The notes below the pieces were generated by a model, which saw only the letters and a list, made by a program, of their open reading frames with translations, had not been told where the DNA came from and did no database searches. Position numbers and translations under genes: made by a program. A DNA stretch of 64,000 bases from Phragmites australis (Eukaryota > Streptophyta > Magnoliopsida > Poales > Poaceae), in assembly GCF_958298935.1 (NCBI RefSeq), contig NC_084921.1, positions 42,379,001 through 42,443,000 on the forward strand, given 5' to 3'. How positions within the stretch are numbered: position 1 is the first letter of the stretch; each line of letters opens with the position of its first letter. Below, piece by piece: positions 21,690 through 34,800 of the stretch.

Positions 21690-24600
21690 GGCATGTCCTC
21701 TAGTCATGACCAAGTTGTTTGCAAAGTATACACTTTCATATGCCGTCAACAACAGTTCATCCATGTCACCTTGCAGCCTAATGGCTCTAGACCTTCCAGG
21801 ATTTGTGCGTCGTGCTCAGAAAAAAGGTGCTCACTTAGGCCCCTCGATCGCTTTGTAGATGGTTCCGTTGTTGAAGGACCACATATTTGGAAGCCATGTG
21901 CTCCTCAATGCATTGAACCTGAAGTACGGTACTACGTACTATGATTCGTCATTGTCGTCTATGTCCCTGCAAGCGGATAAGACATGCGAGCATAGGATAT
22001 GATGCAGTTTTGGCTTATTGTATGTGCACTTCACCTCGTGAGACCCAAGTTGATATTGCTACATGGTGTCCCCTGCGTTATACCCTGAAGTGTACCTACG
22101 GTGGCACATGACCTTGAATTCATTGATGGCTAGGTTGTAGATCCTTGTCCGATGAAAGTGTGCTTTATTCCTCCTCTTAGATATGATTTCCTCTACCTTA
22201 GGTGTGAACCGCGTGCTGCAATTTATAGCAGTATTACCACTGTATTGAAAGTAGTCCGCCGTTCTATAGAATGTGAGCTCAATTATGACACACAACGGGA
22301 GACCTTGTACTGTGTTTAGGATATTGTTGAACGTCTCCGCTATGTTCGTTGTCATGATGGTGTCTCTAACATGGGATACAATAATTTTATAAGCCTATTT
22401 GCATAAGAAAGGGTACAATATGATTAGTTAAATTCTATATGCTAACCTGGCACCGTGGGTGTCATGGATTATGGTTCCAATGCTCTATGAGCTTCCCCGC
22501 TATACACTGGCTAAACGTAGCATGTGAACAGCTAACAATAGTTTATCTCTCAACCATTTGCGTTCACAGATGGTCTTCTTGTTCTTGTTGATCTACCATC
22601 ATCTTACAAATAGTCTCATTTAACTCACTCTATATCTCGTTGAACTTCACCTACTGGTTCTACAGACACAACCTTTTGAATATCTTTACAAGAGATTTGT
22701 TGCGGTACCTTATGTGTAACACCTAATTTTTCTAAGTCTAAATTTTTCTCAATATTTGTTAAAGTTCAAATGAATTTAAATATTTTATTTAAAAAGAGAG
22801 AAAACCCTATTTTATATGAAAGAAAAAGTAAATGACATAGGATATAAGTGAATATTTTGCATTCATGCTGAATTAGGCAAATATGATTTTTATTTGATTT
22901 TTGATGAATTTATTTGAAGAGATTTTGCTTTGATTTTGAATTTGAATTTGGATTTGAACTCATAGGAAAAAGAAAAAGAATAAAATCTCTTCTGGGCCGC
23001 CTTTTCTCTTTTCGGCCCACCTTCTCCTCGGTTTCGGCCCAGCCGCCGCCGATCTCTCCCACCCGGGCCGCCTGCCTCGGCCCAACTCCGCGCGCCAGCC
23101 CACGCGCCGAGCCACTCACCCGAGCCGCTGACATGCGGGTCCCGCATGTTAGAGCCTTCTTCCTCCTCAGTCGGACTCCGACTCAGAGACGGGAACGCGT
23201 CGACTGCCGTCTCCCGTTCAAATCCGAACCCAAGCCGAACCCGAGAGCTTCTAGAGAGTTGCCAAATCAAATCCCCGGGATCCCCTCTATCTCTAGCCGG
23301 CCTTATCTCTAAGGAAATCGCGGATTTGAGCTCGGATGCATCTCCCCGCCGCCGTGTCCGAGTTGATCTCGCTGCGCCGTCACCCTCGACACCCCGAGCT
23401 GCCTATATAAGTAGAGCCTCCCTCCCAGAACGCATCTCAACCATAATTCGCCAAAACCCGAGCCTCCTCGCCGAGATTCATCTCGCTGCCGACGCCACAG
23501 CCGCCGCCTCTGCACGAGCTCGCCGCCCCGTCAATCCCGAGCATCCCGGAGCCTTCCAAGCCCACTATCGGAACCACGTGACCCCACAGAAGCTTTTCCG
23601 GCCCTCGCCACCACTGATTGATCGCCGGAGCGCCATCCCCGACGAAGTCCCGAGCCTTCCGCCGCCCCTTGTCGCCGCCAAGCTCCTCCAGTGTCGATCT
23701 GCTCTCGGTAAGCCCTCAAACGAGATGCCCTCTCCTTCCTGATGCTATTCCGCCGCTTGTCGTCGTGATCCGAGGCCGGCGACGAGGTTTGCGCTTGTCT
23801 TCGGCGAGTCGCCACCGTGCCCGAGCTCGGCTCCGCCGAGGAACACCCTGCCGACCGCCCAAACCTTCCCCAGCCGTCGGATCCGAAGCCCTCGGCCCAG
23901 ATTAGATCTGTTCTTACCCCTTCGGTCAACCAACCAGAAGCTGCCACGTGTTGCCACTTAACCCAGTCATCAGCCATGCCATGTCACCCATCCACCTCAG
24001 CCGCCACCTCAGCCTTTTTGCTGATGTGTCACCCCTGTCACCATGCCACGTCAGCCTGAGCTACCCAGTCAGTAATTCAAACCTTTTTCTGTATAATAAT
24101 AAATCTAATAATTCCCTTAATTGTAATTTTGCAATTTAGCCCCTGAACTTTTCTGAAATAACAAAAAGAGCCCTGTCTTTTTACAGTTAGGTCCCTATAC
24201 TTTTTCATAATTACATTTTGGTCCCTCTATTTTTACAAAAGGTCCCTGCACTTTCTGATAATTTAATTTAAGTCCTTTTCTTTTTTTCAGATTTAACCCT
24301 AGACTTGTTTTAGCCCTAACTTTTCCATCGTAACTCCGATTTAAGCGATTCTTGCGTCGATGGATTCGTTTTTCAGTGCTCTTTCTTTTTAGCCAGTTTT
24401 TATCTCGTTGTTCTTTTGTTTTGTGCTCTGTTCTTAGTGTATCTTTTTTGTTTGCCAGTAATTGTGCGAATAGCCGATAACGTTCCGGATCAATTTGAAG
24501 AACAGCAAGACCAGGAGCAACAATACACTGAGCAGCAGCAAGGAGAAGGCAAGTGTCCTTGATCATATTGAACCTATGTTTTTAAATATTTTGTTTTTAC

Positions 24601-27480
24601 AAAATTGCATGCAGTGTCAATATGATGGGTAGTCACCTATGTTAGGGTTTTCCCTAGATTTTCCCTTATCATCCCTTGCAACCTAGATGGTTTATGGTTA
24701 GGTGTCCTTTGTGGGTAGGTTGCTTAGCCATGCTTTTGGGATATTAAGAAGTGTCATAATCTTGACTAATGAATATATGCAACAATGGTCGTTAATGTGT
24801 TAATGGTCTAGCAACATGGAACCTTAGGCCTTGAGCAAAGTAGTTTTGATTGTTGTCATGGTTATGATGTTGGTTACGTATTTGCTCAAGTAACCTAAGT
24901 AAGGATCGGTTCGTGGAGCGACAACTCAAGAAGTAACGTACCAACCACGAGGCTGATATGGGTAAAGCGTGACATACTGATTAGAGTCTATCCAGTGTGT
25001 GTTGGGTCAGCACAAAAGGGGGCTTCTGGGTAGGAGCTTTGCTTGCGTAAAGCTTGGCGGTGAAACCTAGTGGGCAGACACATACTGGATTAGTCTTTAG
25101 TTAGTGAAAAGTGTCATACAGTGATTCTTGACGGCACACCACTGGCGTGTGTTAAGTGTTTCGCGAACACGGCAGCATGGAATTCACTGACTCGTGGGGA
25201 AAGCTGGACAACCTCTGCAGAGTGTTAAACTGTTATAACAGCCGTGCTCACGGTTATGAGAGACTTGGATCCTCACATGATTAGTGGGTTGTGATTATCG
25301 GTTGTGGTTATGGGTTTGGTTGTGGTTATGATTCTGGTACAGGGAGTACTAGATGGTTGTGGTTATGGTCCTGGTACAAGGAGTACTAGATAGTTGTGGT
25401 TTTGGTTATAGTACAATGAGTACTAGACGGTTATGGTATGCAAGGTAGGGAGCCTTGTATGTTGCGTGTTGGACTGTATGGGTTACATTCACATAATAAT
25501 TGCTTAATGCTTTTGAGTCCAAATATGTTTTCACTACTCGTATTTACGCAAATTTACCATTTGTTAGCCTATTCTTGATATAAGCCTGCATATCATTACT
25601 TTTCCCCACTTGCTGAGTACTCTATGTGCTCATACTAGCTATTTTTCCTATACCATGCAACATGTATGCTGCTGCTCAGTGAGTCAAGATGTTGAAGACT
25701 ATCAAGACGAGGTTGTGACGTTCTAGGCGCGTGTCTCTCGGTCAGTTGCCTGCGGTGTTGTTGGGCACCAGTGCTTCTGTTCCGCTGTAGATATCTTCAT
25801 AGAAGACAATTTATATCAATTGTTGTAAGAGTTTAACATTATTTAATAAAAGTATTGCTTTTGTTACTTCACCTATGACGTCCTTATTTGTGTTAAACTT
25901 CCTGGACACACATAAGCCGCACTTGGTTTTGGCCATTAAAATCGGGTGTGACATTATGTATAGGTTCGCTCCTAAGTATCACATGTATCATCTTCTCTCC
26001 ACATCAGGCCATGCAATGGAGTTGTTTGTGCTATTATGCATCACGTTCAACGCATGTAGAAGGCCCTTGTTGCGGTATAAGATAATGCAAACTCGTTCCT
26101 TGTTTTCCACGACACGTGTCCTCACCAAAGTAAGGAACCACAACCAGCTATCATTGTTCTCACTCTCAACCATTGCAAAGGCGAGAGGAATGATCTGATT
26201 ATTTGCATCCGCCACTATCGCTGTCATAAGGGTTCCATGGTACTTGTTGCTCAGAAATGTGGCATCCACATACAATCGACCTGCAATGTCTGAAAGCTTC
26301 GATGTATTATCCAAAGGACTAGAATATCCTAATGAGGTATCGATCAATGGTGCTGTATGGCCCATCCTCTAGCTTGATCCGCTCATCTGCCATTGCCCAC
26401 AAAGTCCTTGGATTCGTCATGACAATCTTTTGCAGTAGTTTTGGAGCATAGTTGTAAGACTCATCGAAGCTTCCAAACAACATCTTCAACGCCTTCTGCT
26501 TTACTCACCACGCGGTGTGGTAATTGATCAGCATACCTGTCTTAGTCTACACCTCCTCTATAATGTATTTTGCCGACAAATAAATGTCCATGCCAATAAA
26601 AGTGATGAGGAATTGGGCTATGAACCTAGCATCAACAGTGTGGCTCATATTCCTAGTAGCCTTTTTGTTGCATGTATGTGGGGTATGTCTACTGATCATA
26701 AAATAGTTCTCATATTTCAACATATGTGCCTGATACACCTGATCTTATACTCCATAGGGTTAGACCGGGTGCACTTGTGGTCTCTTCTTGTCATTACAGC
26801 ATAGTTGCTAATAAAGTGGATGACCTCCCCCTATTACGAAACTATTGCCCGATCTAGATATCGCTATTCTGATATCCCTAGTTAGATAAGGTGTCATACT
26901 CAATGAAGGCACAATCTAGCAGCTCAGCACAACAAAAGTACTAGATCACAGACACAGGGCCATCATTGTTAGAATCTTTTTTTTATCCCCGCTACCACTG
27001 GTTTCATCATCCATGGATCCGGCATCTACCTCAGAAGGATCCACTCTAGCTCCCTCTCTACTAGAATTGCCCTCCGCGGCATGCCCTCCATCCTTTTCAT
27101 GCATCACCTGCTGGCCTGATCCTTCCACGGTAGTCACTGCATCACTTTGCACTAGTCGTGGTACTATGTTTACGTACACCCCCATATAAAAGTTCTCATC
27201 AATACCTTGCGTGAGTACAGAGACCATGTGTTGTTCCTTCTCATCTCGAACAACGTATGGACAATGACCGAGCTATTTGGAATAAGTCATGGACACACAC
27301 CCTATAAGACAACAGTATGAGATTGCTGGTTCACACGCAAAAGACTCATAATATGTGATTTCAGGCCATCTAGGTCATAGATACTTCAACCGAACTCTCT
27401 ATGTGCTGGCAGTTCTGAATTGTCACGAGTCTCCCGTGTAAAACGGCGGGACGTTCTCCGTAATAAATATAGAGAGTCAT
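21690..27480 (-). pseudogene. mudrA-like MULE transposase, decayed and split by a solo LTR
   Basis: The minus-strand reading starts at 27480 with MTLYIYYGERPAVLHGRLVT, a typical MULE transposase N-terminus. A linker follows at 26946-27300. The MULE DDE core at 25988-26365 shows LYVDATFLSNKYHGTLMTAI, then PLAFAMVESENNDSWLWFL. Just after the core a 3239-bp LTR intrudes (22715-25953). The reading resumes below 22714 with RYRNKSLVKIFKRL, then NIAETFNNILNTV (22059-22355), then a SWIM-like zinc finger near 22000 (KCTYNKPKLHHILCSHVLSAC). At least six in-frame stops occur. It is non-functional, and the solo LTR was a later hit. Confidence 0.85.
22715..25953 (+). mobile_element. Solo LTR of a Tekay/Del-type Ty3/gypsy element
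   Basis: Begins TGTAACACC and ends GGTGTGACA, a terminal inverted pair with the TG...CA rule. It is flanked by a perfect 5-bp duplication TTATG (22710-22714 and 25954-25958). The 3239-bp length and the AAATCGGGTGTGACA end suit Tekay-type chromovirus LTRs. A promoter-like CCTATATAAGTAGAGCC lies near 23402. No gag, pol, primer-binding site or second LTR is present, so it is a solo LTR left by LTR-LTR recombination. Long ORFs at 22900-23980 are GC-rich LTR artefacts. Confidence 0.88.
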
Positions 27481-28829
27481 ACCGTATCTGCTAAACAAAG
27501 GTATATCTAATAAAATAACTACTTAAATATATTTACGATACACAACTAATTACACCCCTTGATAAATAATAAATAAGTTAATAATGTAAATTAAATAGTA
27601 TTATACTTAACAATACTAAATATTTAAGTAATTACAATGCTAATTAAATCATTAATATTGAATTCTAATCGAATAATTAATAATTAATATTGAATCAGAA
27701 GAATCATCATGCCGCTCTCAAGCCGAGTGATCATCTTCTTTTTACGGTGAATACTACTATGTCTATAGTTCATATCAAAATTTCAATGCTCACATTTGAC
27801 AATGCACTATTAACTTATTCATAGATTATTTTATGCTGAGTGAGCTGAAGAGTGAAAGGGACTAGTCTACGATGAGTAGAAATACTAAAAACATTACTCT
27901 ATTTGACTTCATAGTTGCTTATTTTTTTTTTAACTAAGGGTAGGAGTTCTTGTACGCATCACTATTAATTAAGAATTTCAATTTTATATTTTTTTACTGT
28001 GATTTTAATCAAATCCTTCTATCCAACTTAAGTTTTTTTAATCTTTCTGAAATTTATTTTTTATCCGTTACTCTTTCTTTTTCTCTTTTTTCTTTCATTG
28101 TATCGACACCCTACTTACATATATGAAGAGCATGTATGCACTAGGCCACCACCTTAGATCGCTTCTAGCACAAAGTGCCACCACTAGATCATCATGTTAT
28201 CAAACTAATTAAATAATCTAATTACACTTACTAATTAAATTTACGCTAATTACTATTATATAATCTGCTTACTCTGATTAAGTAAATAATTATTATTATA
28301 CAAATTCACGTTAATTACTATTATACGAATTCACGCTAATTACTATTACACTGGCTAAGCAAATAATAAAATTCATATAATCAAACTAAGCAAATAATTA
28401 AACAAATGTAATTAAACAGATTCAATAATCTACTTACTCTAATTACTATTATTGCTATAAATATTAATTAAATGCATAATTTAAGTACTTACTGTAACTC
28501 GCGCTACTGCTTCTCCTCTCCTCGCGCTGCTGCTACTCCTCACCTCACCCTTCTTCTCCTCTCCACGCGCTGTGCTGTTGCTTCTACTCTCCTCTCCTCC
28601 CTTGCTCGTGCTTATCGTCTCCTCTCTGGTCGCGCTGCGACTCCTTACCAACCGCTTTTATTTTATAGTGAAGAGCGGTAGCGCGGGGGCTAACTATTTA
28701 ACATGGGGACGACAACGCGTGGGTTCAGGGATATCAGCGCGCGGGTAAAAAACCGACAAAAGCGAAACGACGTGATATGACACGACCGAGTGCACCGAAA
28801 GCAGCGACACCACATGACATGAGCAGGGC
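27481..28829 (-). promoter_or_regulatory. Presumed 5' region of the MULE genes
   Basis: AT-rich sequence between the transposase N-terminus and the right TIR, with repeated AATTACTATTA and TTCACGCTAATTAC blocks at about 28240-28460. A CT-rich stretch at 28495-28640 reads as a GA-rich leader on the minus strand. This is where a transposase promoter would be expected, but no specific box is claimed. Confidence 0.35.
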
Positions 28830-29025
28830 CGGCCTCAGGTGCCGAATACAAGGAGTTTTTGATACATGAGGTGCCGAATACATGAGTTTTCGGTACCTCA
28901 TATACCGTAATCGATTTTTTGATATTTAATGTACTGAATACTGATACTAAATTTATAAATACGCTGATATATTATCTATTTTAGTAAATATGATAATATC
29001 TGTTACCTATTTTTAGATTTTTGCC
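28830..29025 (-). repeat. Right TIR of the 13.5-kb MULE
   Basis: Inverted complement of 15484-15690. It contains two copies of AGGTGCCGAATACA and ends TTAGATTTTTGCC before the TGCTAAACCA target duplication. Confidence 0.85.
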
Positions 29026-29035
29026 TGCTAAACCA

Positions 29036-30128
29036 CGCAAACAGCATGGCGCGCGTATGTAAAAATCGATCTGGTATATATACACGTAAAATTACTCGAT
29101 GAATTCTATGCTGATCGAAAAACTAGTAACGTTGTTCTGTTACTTCAGATCGGAAAATTTTCTTACTATTCTGGTCATGAACCCTGTAATCGAACTGACA
29201 GAATGCTGATGAGCTAATCCTAGCAATTAAGTGTATCGACTATCCATAAAATCAATTATACAAATACTTATTTAAAATATGATATATTTCTTTAATTGTA
29301 CTATCAAAGAGAAGGTCACGAGATTTTATACAATTTCAAATCTTTCTTAGTATAACAATTCTACACCATGTGTTTGCCTTGATTTTGTAAGTGTCGAGTT
29401 TTCTCATATTTTAAATCTTAAAGCTCTTGTCATATGAATCTAATCGTGCTTTAAATTTGATGTGAGTCTCAAAGGTCTGAAGGATTCTTTTCTAATTTGA
29501 TGTGAGTCTCAACGGGTTTCAATTTAATGTTGTAAATCTTGAAGCTCTTGTACTATAGCTTTTATTTAGCTCTCCCTCTTTTTCCTTTGATATACCTTTT
29601 ATCTTATATTGTCAGGTCGGAAAGACATAGTCTACTCGGAGTCTGGATCGTAACCTTACTTAGATTATATTATCTAGAGGATTCTTCTCTCATTTGAATA
29701 GGTTCCGTGTGAAACAAGATAAACTACCAGTAATATCCATGCATATATCTCGTGACAGTTATTAAACCTATCGTAGAAAATGACAAATACATGTATAATG
29801 GTACTTTATCCTCAAAATATATTGTATTTATAGTATTTATTATTATTAATTATTAAATGCCCGTCCAAATAGAAAACCAACAGGGGTACACTGATTGAGC
29901 ACACACGTACAGGGTCCCAGACAGCATGAATACCGATCGACCGACAGGTGAAACGTTGTGTCATGAGTAGCCCTCACAAAAAAAGGGTCTGGGGGCCAAG
30001 GGTGCGCCCGATAGGTGAACCCGTCGGCACCAATGCGCTGCCGCGCGGGGAACGTACGTGCGCCCGTGTCGGAGAAGTGCACCTCGGCGCGGAGACCGGC
30101 ACCGGCAAACAGACGTACCGCGCGCTGC
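29036..30128. other. Intergenic, nothing recognised
   Basis: AT-rich with small direct repeats such as TTTGATGTGAGTCTCAA at about 29457 and 29498. Short ORFs near 29846-30205 have no recognisable product. Confidence 0.4.
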
Positions 30129-30830
30129 TGTTTTTTTTCTTTCTTTCGAAAAGGGTAGGGATTGTATCACTAGTTACAGATCAGTACATCCTCCTTTACA
30201 CGTAGGACCTTAAGAAACAAAAAAATTGCAAAGAAATACATCAAAGTCCTATTCACTATCCTTTTAACTTTAGGCACCTGCCGCCGGTTGTCACGCCGTC
30301 GTGCCGAAGCAAAACCATGCAAAATCGACGACGCCTGAATCCAACCCTCCCACCAAGTTCGCCGGGGAAGCCCAAACTCTGTGAAGCTGCAAGAGCCACT
30401 ACCTCGGTGTCTCCACTAGGGCGCATCTATCTCTTTGAAAGAGCATCGGTAGCTTCCACGACGAGATTGGTAGAGGAAACATGTCGCTAACACCACCACC
30501 ATTGGCTCCACCAAAAATGGCAGTCCAGCAACCTGATTGACCTACACCGAATGCAAATCTAAGGGCCCCACACAACATACTTGCAGCAAAGGGGATGAAA
30601 AGCAACCCACCCAAACACAGCACCGGGGGAGAGCAAATCGCCTTGCACTAGAGAGCAACGATGATGAAACAACAGCTAACAGAAAACTCCGATTATTAAC
30701 AACTACTAGCCTAAGAACTACTCCTGTACAAGGAACTGGGTCCCTCACCCTCACCGACGTCGGCAGCAAGCCGAAGAAGGAGGGGAGGGGCTAGATCTGG
30801 CTCAAGACGGAGAGCTCCGAGAGATTGCCT
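30129..30830 (-). mobile_element. Possible retroposed sequence with 3' poly(A)-like end
   Basis: Read on the minus strand, a GC-rich leader-like start near 30830 runs into non-coding sequence. It ends in CTTTTCGAAAGAAAGAAAAAAAAC at 30150-30129, resembling the degenerate A-rich tail of a LINE, SINE or retrocopy. No reverse transcriptase or target duplication was identified. Confidence 0.25.
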
Positions 30831-30929
30831 TTTGTAGTACTGTAGCAGGGAGGACCTGTGAGACTAGCGCAGGTGCTGCTACCTCCAGATGCGCACGCTG
30901 CTGTTTGCTTGTTTGGCTAGAAACTGTAA

Positions 30930-31528
30930 TGTCGAATATCTAACTATAGAGTATATACGCATAAGGAGTACGCCATATATGAACAGGGTATACCATACAT
31001 GTGCTGAACAACTTTGGATATTGCCGACCCAAATCTGTAGGACCTGATATGCTCGGAGATCACGAAGATATATACTAGGAAGGTCTTAACCGGGTTACCC
31101 GATCAAATACAACTAGTATCCAGGTCGGATTCAATTGTCTTGTCTTGACTAGTAAGATGAAGGATTCTCTACCAACTATGACTAGAACTAAGGCGGTGCC
31201 TCAACCCCTATATAAGGCGGGGACCCAGACTCCCGAAAGGGGGAGAAACTAGAGGCAAGCGACACCAAGACCTAAGCAATTGGAGACACTCGACGACTTC
31301 AATCTTAGACCAGTATATATTCAATCTTCTCTGTTGTTGTAGGTCTAGCTCCACTGCTCGTATTCAAGACAATGAATATATAACAACATCCACACACGAC
31401 ATAGGGTATTACTCCAATCCAGGGGCCCGAACCTATATACATCATGTGTCTTGTTACCTGCTTGATCCCTGATCTCGAAGGTACCCATGTTTAATTACAA
31501 ATATATTATCAGGCACTAATCTTCGATA
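30930..31528 (+). mobile_element. LTR of a Tat/Retand-type Ty3/gypsy element
   Basis: Begins TGTCGAATATC and ends AATCTTCGATA, a diverged terminal inverted pair. It is followed by GTTGGTGC, as is usual after LTRs of this group. A promoter-like CCCCTATATAAGGCGGGGACC lies near 31206-31226. Length is about 599 bp. Confidence 0.65.
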
Positions 31529-31529
31529 G

Positions 31530-31826
31530 TTGGTGCTCACGCTCACACTCCAAGGTTGGGAGGCTGGCATCATACTCAAATCTCCAACGAGCGACAAACT
31601 CAGGTACGTCATTCAATTAGATTTTAAAGCTTTCAACAATGTTGCAGGATACGATAGACGGGTAAACGGGCCCCGTATTACCGCGTCACTTGAAATCAAA
31701 CAACTACTCTTGAAAGGGGACTTACAACTAGTTATAAACCAAGTGGAAAAGGAGTACCATTACTTGAACGATAACATATCAGCTTTTCTGAACGAGGTAT
31801 GAAAGCTTGAACAAAAATTCAAAGGA
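31530..31826 (+). pseudogene. Ty3/gypsy RNase H fragment
   Basis: The plus-strand reading contains GWEAGIILKSPTSDKLRYVI, then KGDLQLVINQVEKEYHYLND and FLNEV before a stop at 31799, with KLEQKFKGT continuing past it. This is the RNase H region of Tat-type pol, which normally lies kilobases from the LTR. Here it directly abuts the LTR, so gag, protease and most of reverse transcriptase have been deleted or rearranged away. Confidence 0.75.
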
Positions 31827-31832
31827 ACCATA

Positions 31833-34800
31833 TGAAAGGACAATAATGTCTCCTAGAGGGGGGGGGGGTGAATAGGTGTTTTTACAAAAATTCGTCCCAT
31901 TTTTACTGCTGGCCTAAACTTGCAGCGGAATATAAATTAACGAATTTTTCACAAATGAAAAACCTAAATATCCTAGGCTCAACTAGTGCACAATCACCCT
32001 AAATAAGTGTGAAAGTTAAAATCCTAGGGTGACAAGAATTATTCAATTCTAGCAAGAGATATGCAATAAAACTTAAATTGAAATAGGCTAAAAATATTAT
32101 TCACACGCCTAAAATCACTGTTCATCCAGAGTATCCGGGGTAGTCCGGATACTCCGGGTTGTACAGGTTCAGAATCTCCGGGTTCTGTACAGAACTGAGC
32201 CAGAAACTGAATATAAAGGATGGGTAGAGAGTTCTAGCTCAAACGAAGTGATGTCGTGTATCCCCAGAGATGATCCCAAGTAGATTCACAGAGAACCTAC
32301 ACTTAAATACACACAAACAAGTAGATCGAGCAATATACACAAAGATTGAGCAAGAACTCAAAAGTAGAGGAACAAAAGAGGAGACACAAAATTTGTTTCC
32401 CAAAGTTTAGATTCACCACCGTGAATCCTACATCTCCATTGAGGAATCTCCAATGAACCAGGTGTCTTTCAACCGCTTTCCTCGATCCACTAGCTTTATC
32501 TCTTCCCTTTTAGAGACGAGATCAACCTTCACAAACTTTCCCGCGGCTGACCACACGCGCGGGAGCTCGCCGGGCAACACTTAGCCAGCTAGGAAGCTTC
32601 ACCTCCAAGAGTAACAAACGCAATCGAACTTCTTTCCAATGAACTCGAGTGCTCAAGATTGGATTTGGCTCACTTGCACTCAATCTTCCAATCTCTCAAC
32701 CCAACTCACTTTTTTTTTTCTCAAATCACACACTAGAATGGAGTGGGAGAGGTTCTTTTGGCTCTAGAAATGTGTTCTTTCATACCCCTTGCCGCAGGAC
32801 AAAGGATGGGGTTGAGGAGCTATAAATAGCCCAGTTCAAAAAACTAGCTGTTACTCAACTTTTCTGGTCTTACCCGTAGTCTCTGAGGTACACCGGAGTA
32901 TCCGGGTCAACTAAAACAGCCCAAACCGAGACTCTCTGGCAGAGTCTCACCCGGAGTCTCTGGCCAGCCCGGAGTATCCGGGTTCAACATAGCTGAGCTC
33001 TGAAAAACGGCGATAACTTTTGATCCCGAAGTCCGATTTCGACGATTTTGGACTCTATGAAAAGCTTATTCAGAGGGCTACACATCCCAACTTAATTCAT
33101 GACCTAAAATATATAGGATCAAAATAGGAACATTCCGAAACCTAATTCAGACACTTACAACCTTTCCACTCCGAATTTCTAAAAAGAAACTCTCACTTGG
33201 GTTTGGTTGGGAACTCTTGAGCATTGAGACTTGACAAATAGCTCACGTTGCATCCCTTTTAATAGTGCGGCATATCTAGACTCAATTTCAAAGATAAAAC
33301 ATATTTGAACCAATTTGAGCCTTTGAATACTTTCAAGTACCGCTTATTTCTTTTAAACCCTGAGGGTTGCCAACTTCCAGATATTCTTCACTTGATTCTT
33401 CATATGATTGATGTGAATCATTCATAGCTTCCCATAGCCTCGCACAGTCCATCAGCGCAAAGCCTTTACTCGCTCTTCACCACTGCCTTGGTCCTTCGGC
33501 GCCAAGCCATTTGCTTGCCCTTCACCACGGATGGTCCATCGCAGCCGAGTCTTGCTTGCCCTTCACCGTCTTTCTATAGAAAACCACTTTGTATTCGACA
33601 TCTTCAAGGAATTCATTTTATCAAATATGGAGTCCACTCTTGTTCTTCACTCTTGGAATATATGATTTCAATTCAACTTATGCCTTCTTATGGGTTCTAA
33701 CTGTTGGTAATATGCCCTAGAGGCGATCGAGTTTGCGGATTGGATCTGCTAATGGGCTTTAATGTTGATTAAAGGACCATTAGGGTTTAGAGTCATAATG
33801 GGCTTTAATGTTGATTAAAGGCCCATTAGCGTGCTCTATATAAGAATAGGCAGGGGCCAAGGCGCATGGTGTTCTTTAGAAACCCTAGCCGCCTCCTATT
33901 CCCGAACTCCCTTCGAAACCCTAGCCGGGCGCGCGGTGCTAGCACACCGGCGCACGGCGATTCCATCCTTGTACGTGTGGATACCGTGGAGGCGCTGCTA
34001 CTATTGCGGTGCTGATCTGCTCGGGAGTACTCGGGACGTACCCACGAGTACTCGGAAGGTGCTCGGGACGTGCTCGGGACGAGGTTGACGATCGACTACT
34101 TGACGCGCACGACGTTGGATTGGTCTGCTCCAACTCTTCTTCCGCTGCACTGCTCGTCAAGTGGTAACGATTCATGATCCCCTACTCGCATGGCTTCCTG
34201 GTTGAATGCGGTAGAGAAAATTTATTTTGTGCTAGCGTAGCCTACCCGCAACCCTTTACTAACCCCAACTCACTCTCAAACACAAAGCGCATGGGTTAGT
34301 CCATAAAACCTAATGACAATATTTATACCTTAAGTTACTTGATCTCCACAAGTAACTTATTAGCCTTCTTATATATTGTCAATCTTCACATAGAACTTAA
34401 CCCCACTCATTCTTAAACACATAGCACACGGGTTAGTCCATAAAACTCTATTGACAAGTCATACCTTTAGTTACTTGATCTCCACAAGTAACTTAGCCTT
34501 CAAGCTTATTGCTAATCTTATTGAGCTTCTTCTTCTTCTTATGAGAATCACTAAAATCTCAAAGACTTTTGATGCAATTCTTTGAACTCATGGTATTTCT
34601 CAAAGAATCCATGCTTCATCATTTATGCATCTCCTATGAAATAACCTAATAGCAATTCTCAATATGATTTTTAGTCCATAGGCATTGTCATCACTTACCC
34701 GAGCATCACCTAAAGCTCATTCATCTTGATGCATTTTCATTCTCCCCATTCACCTACAGCTCATGCATATCTCTCATCCATGCATCACCTATGGAACAAC

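Larger units (their letters stand above)
15484..29025 (-). mobile_element. 13.5-kb Mutator-like element carrying a plant mobile domain gene
   Basis: TIRs of about 200 bases (15484-15690 and 28830-29025) are inverted complements with substitutions. Outermost blocks are CAAAAATCCAAAAATAGGTT on the left and the inverted equivalent on the right. The 10 bases TGCTAAACCA flank both ends (15474-15483 and 29026-29035); MULEs make duplications of about 9 bases. On the minus strand it carries a mudrA-like transposase followed by a PMD (aminotransferase-like plant mobile domain) reading frame, both decayed. A 3239-bp solo LTR interrupts the transposase, so the original element was about 10.3 kb. MULEs carrying PMD genes are known from plants. 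Confidence 0.88.

Noticed and set aside
22890..23977. Several ORFs of 120-198 codons on both strands
   Set aside because: They lie wholly inside the Tekay solo LTR, whose GC-rich leader produces open frames. No gag or pol domain is seen.
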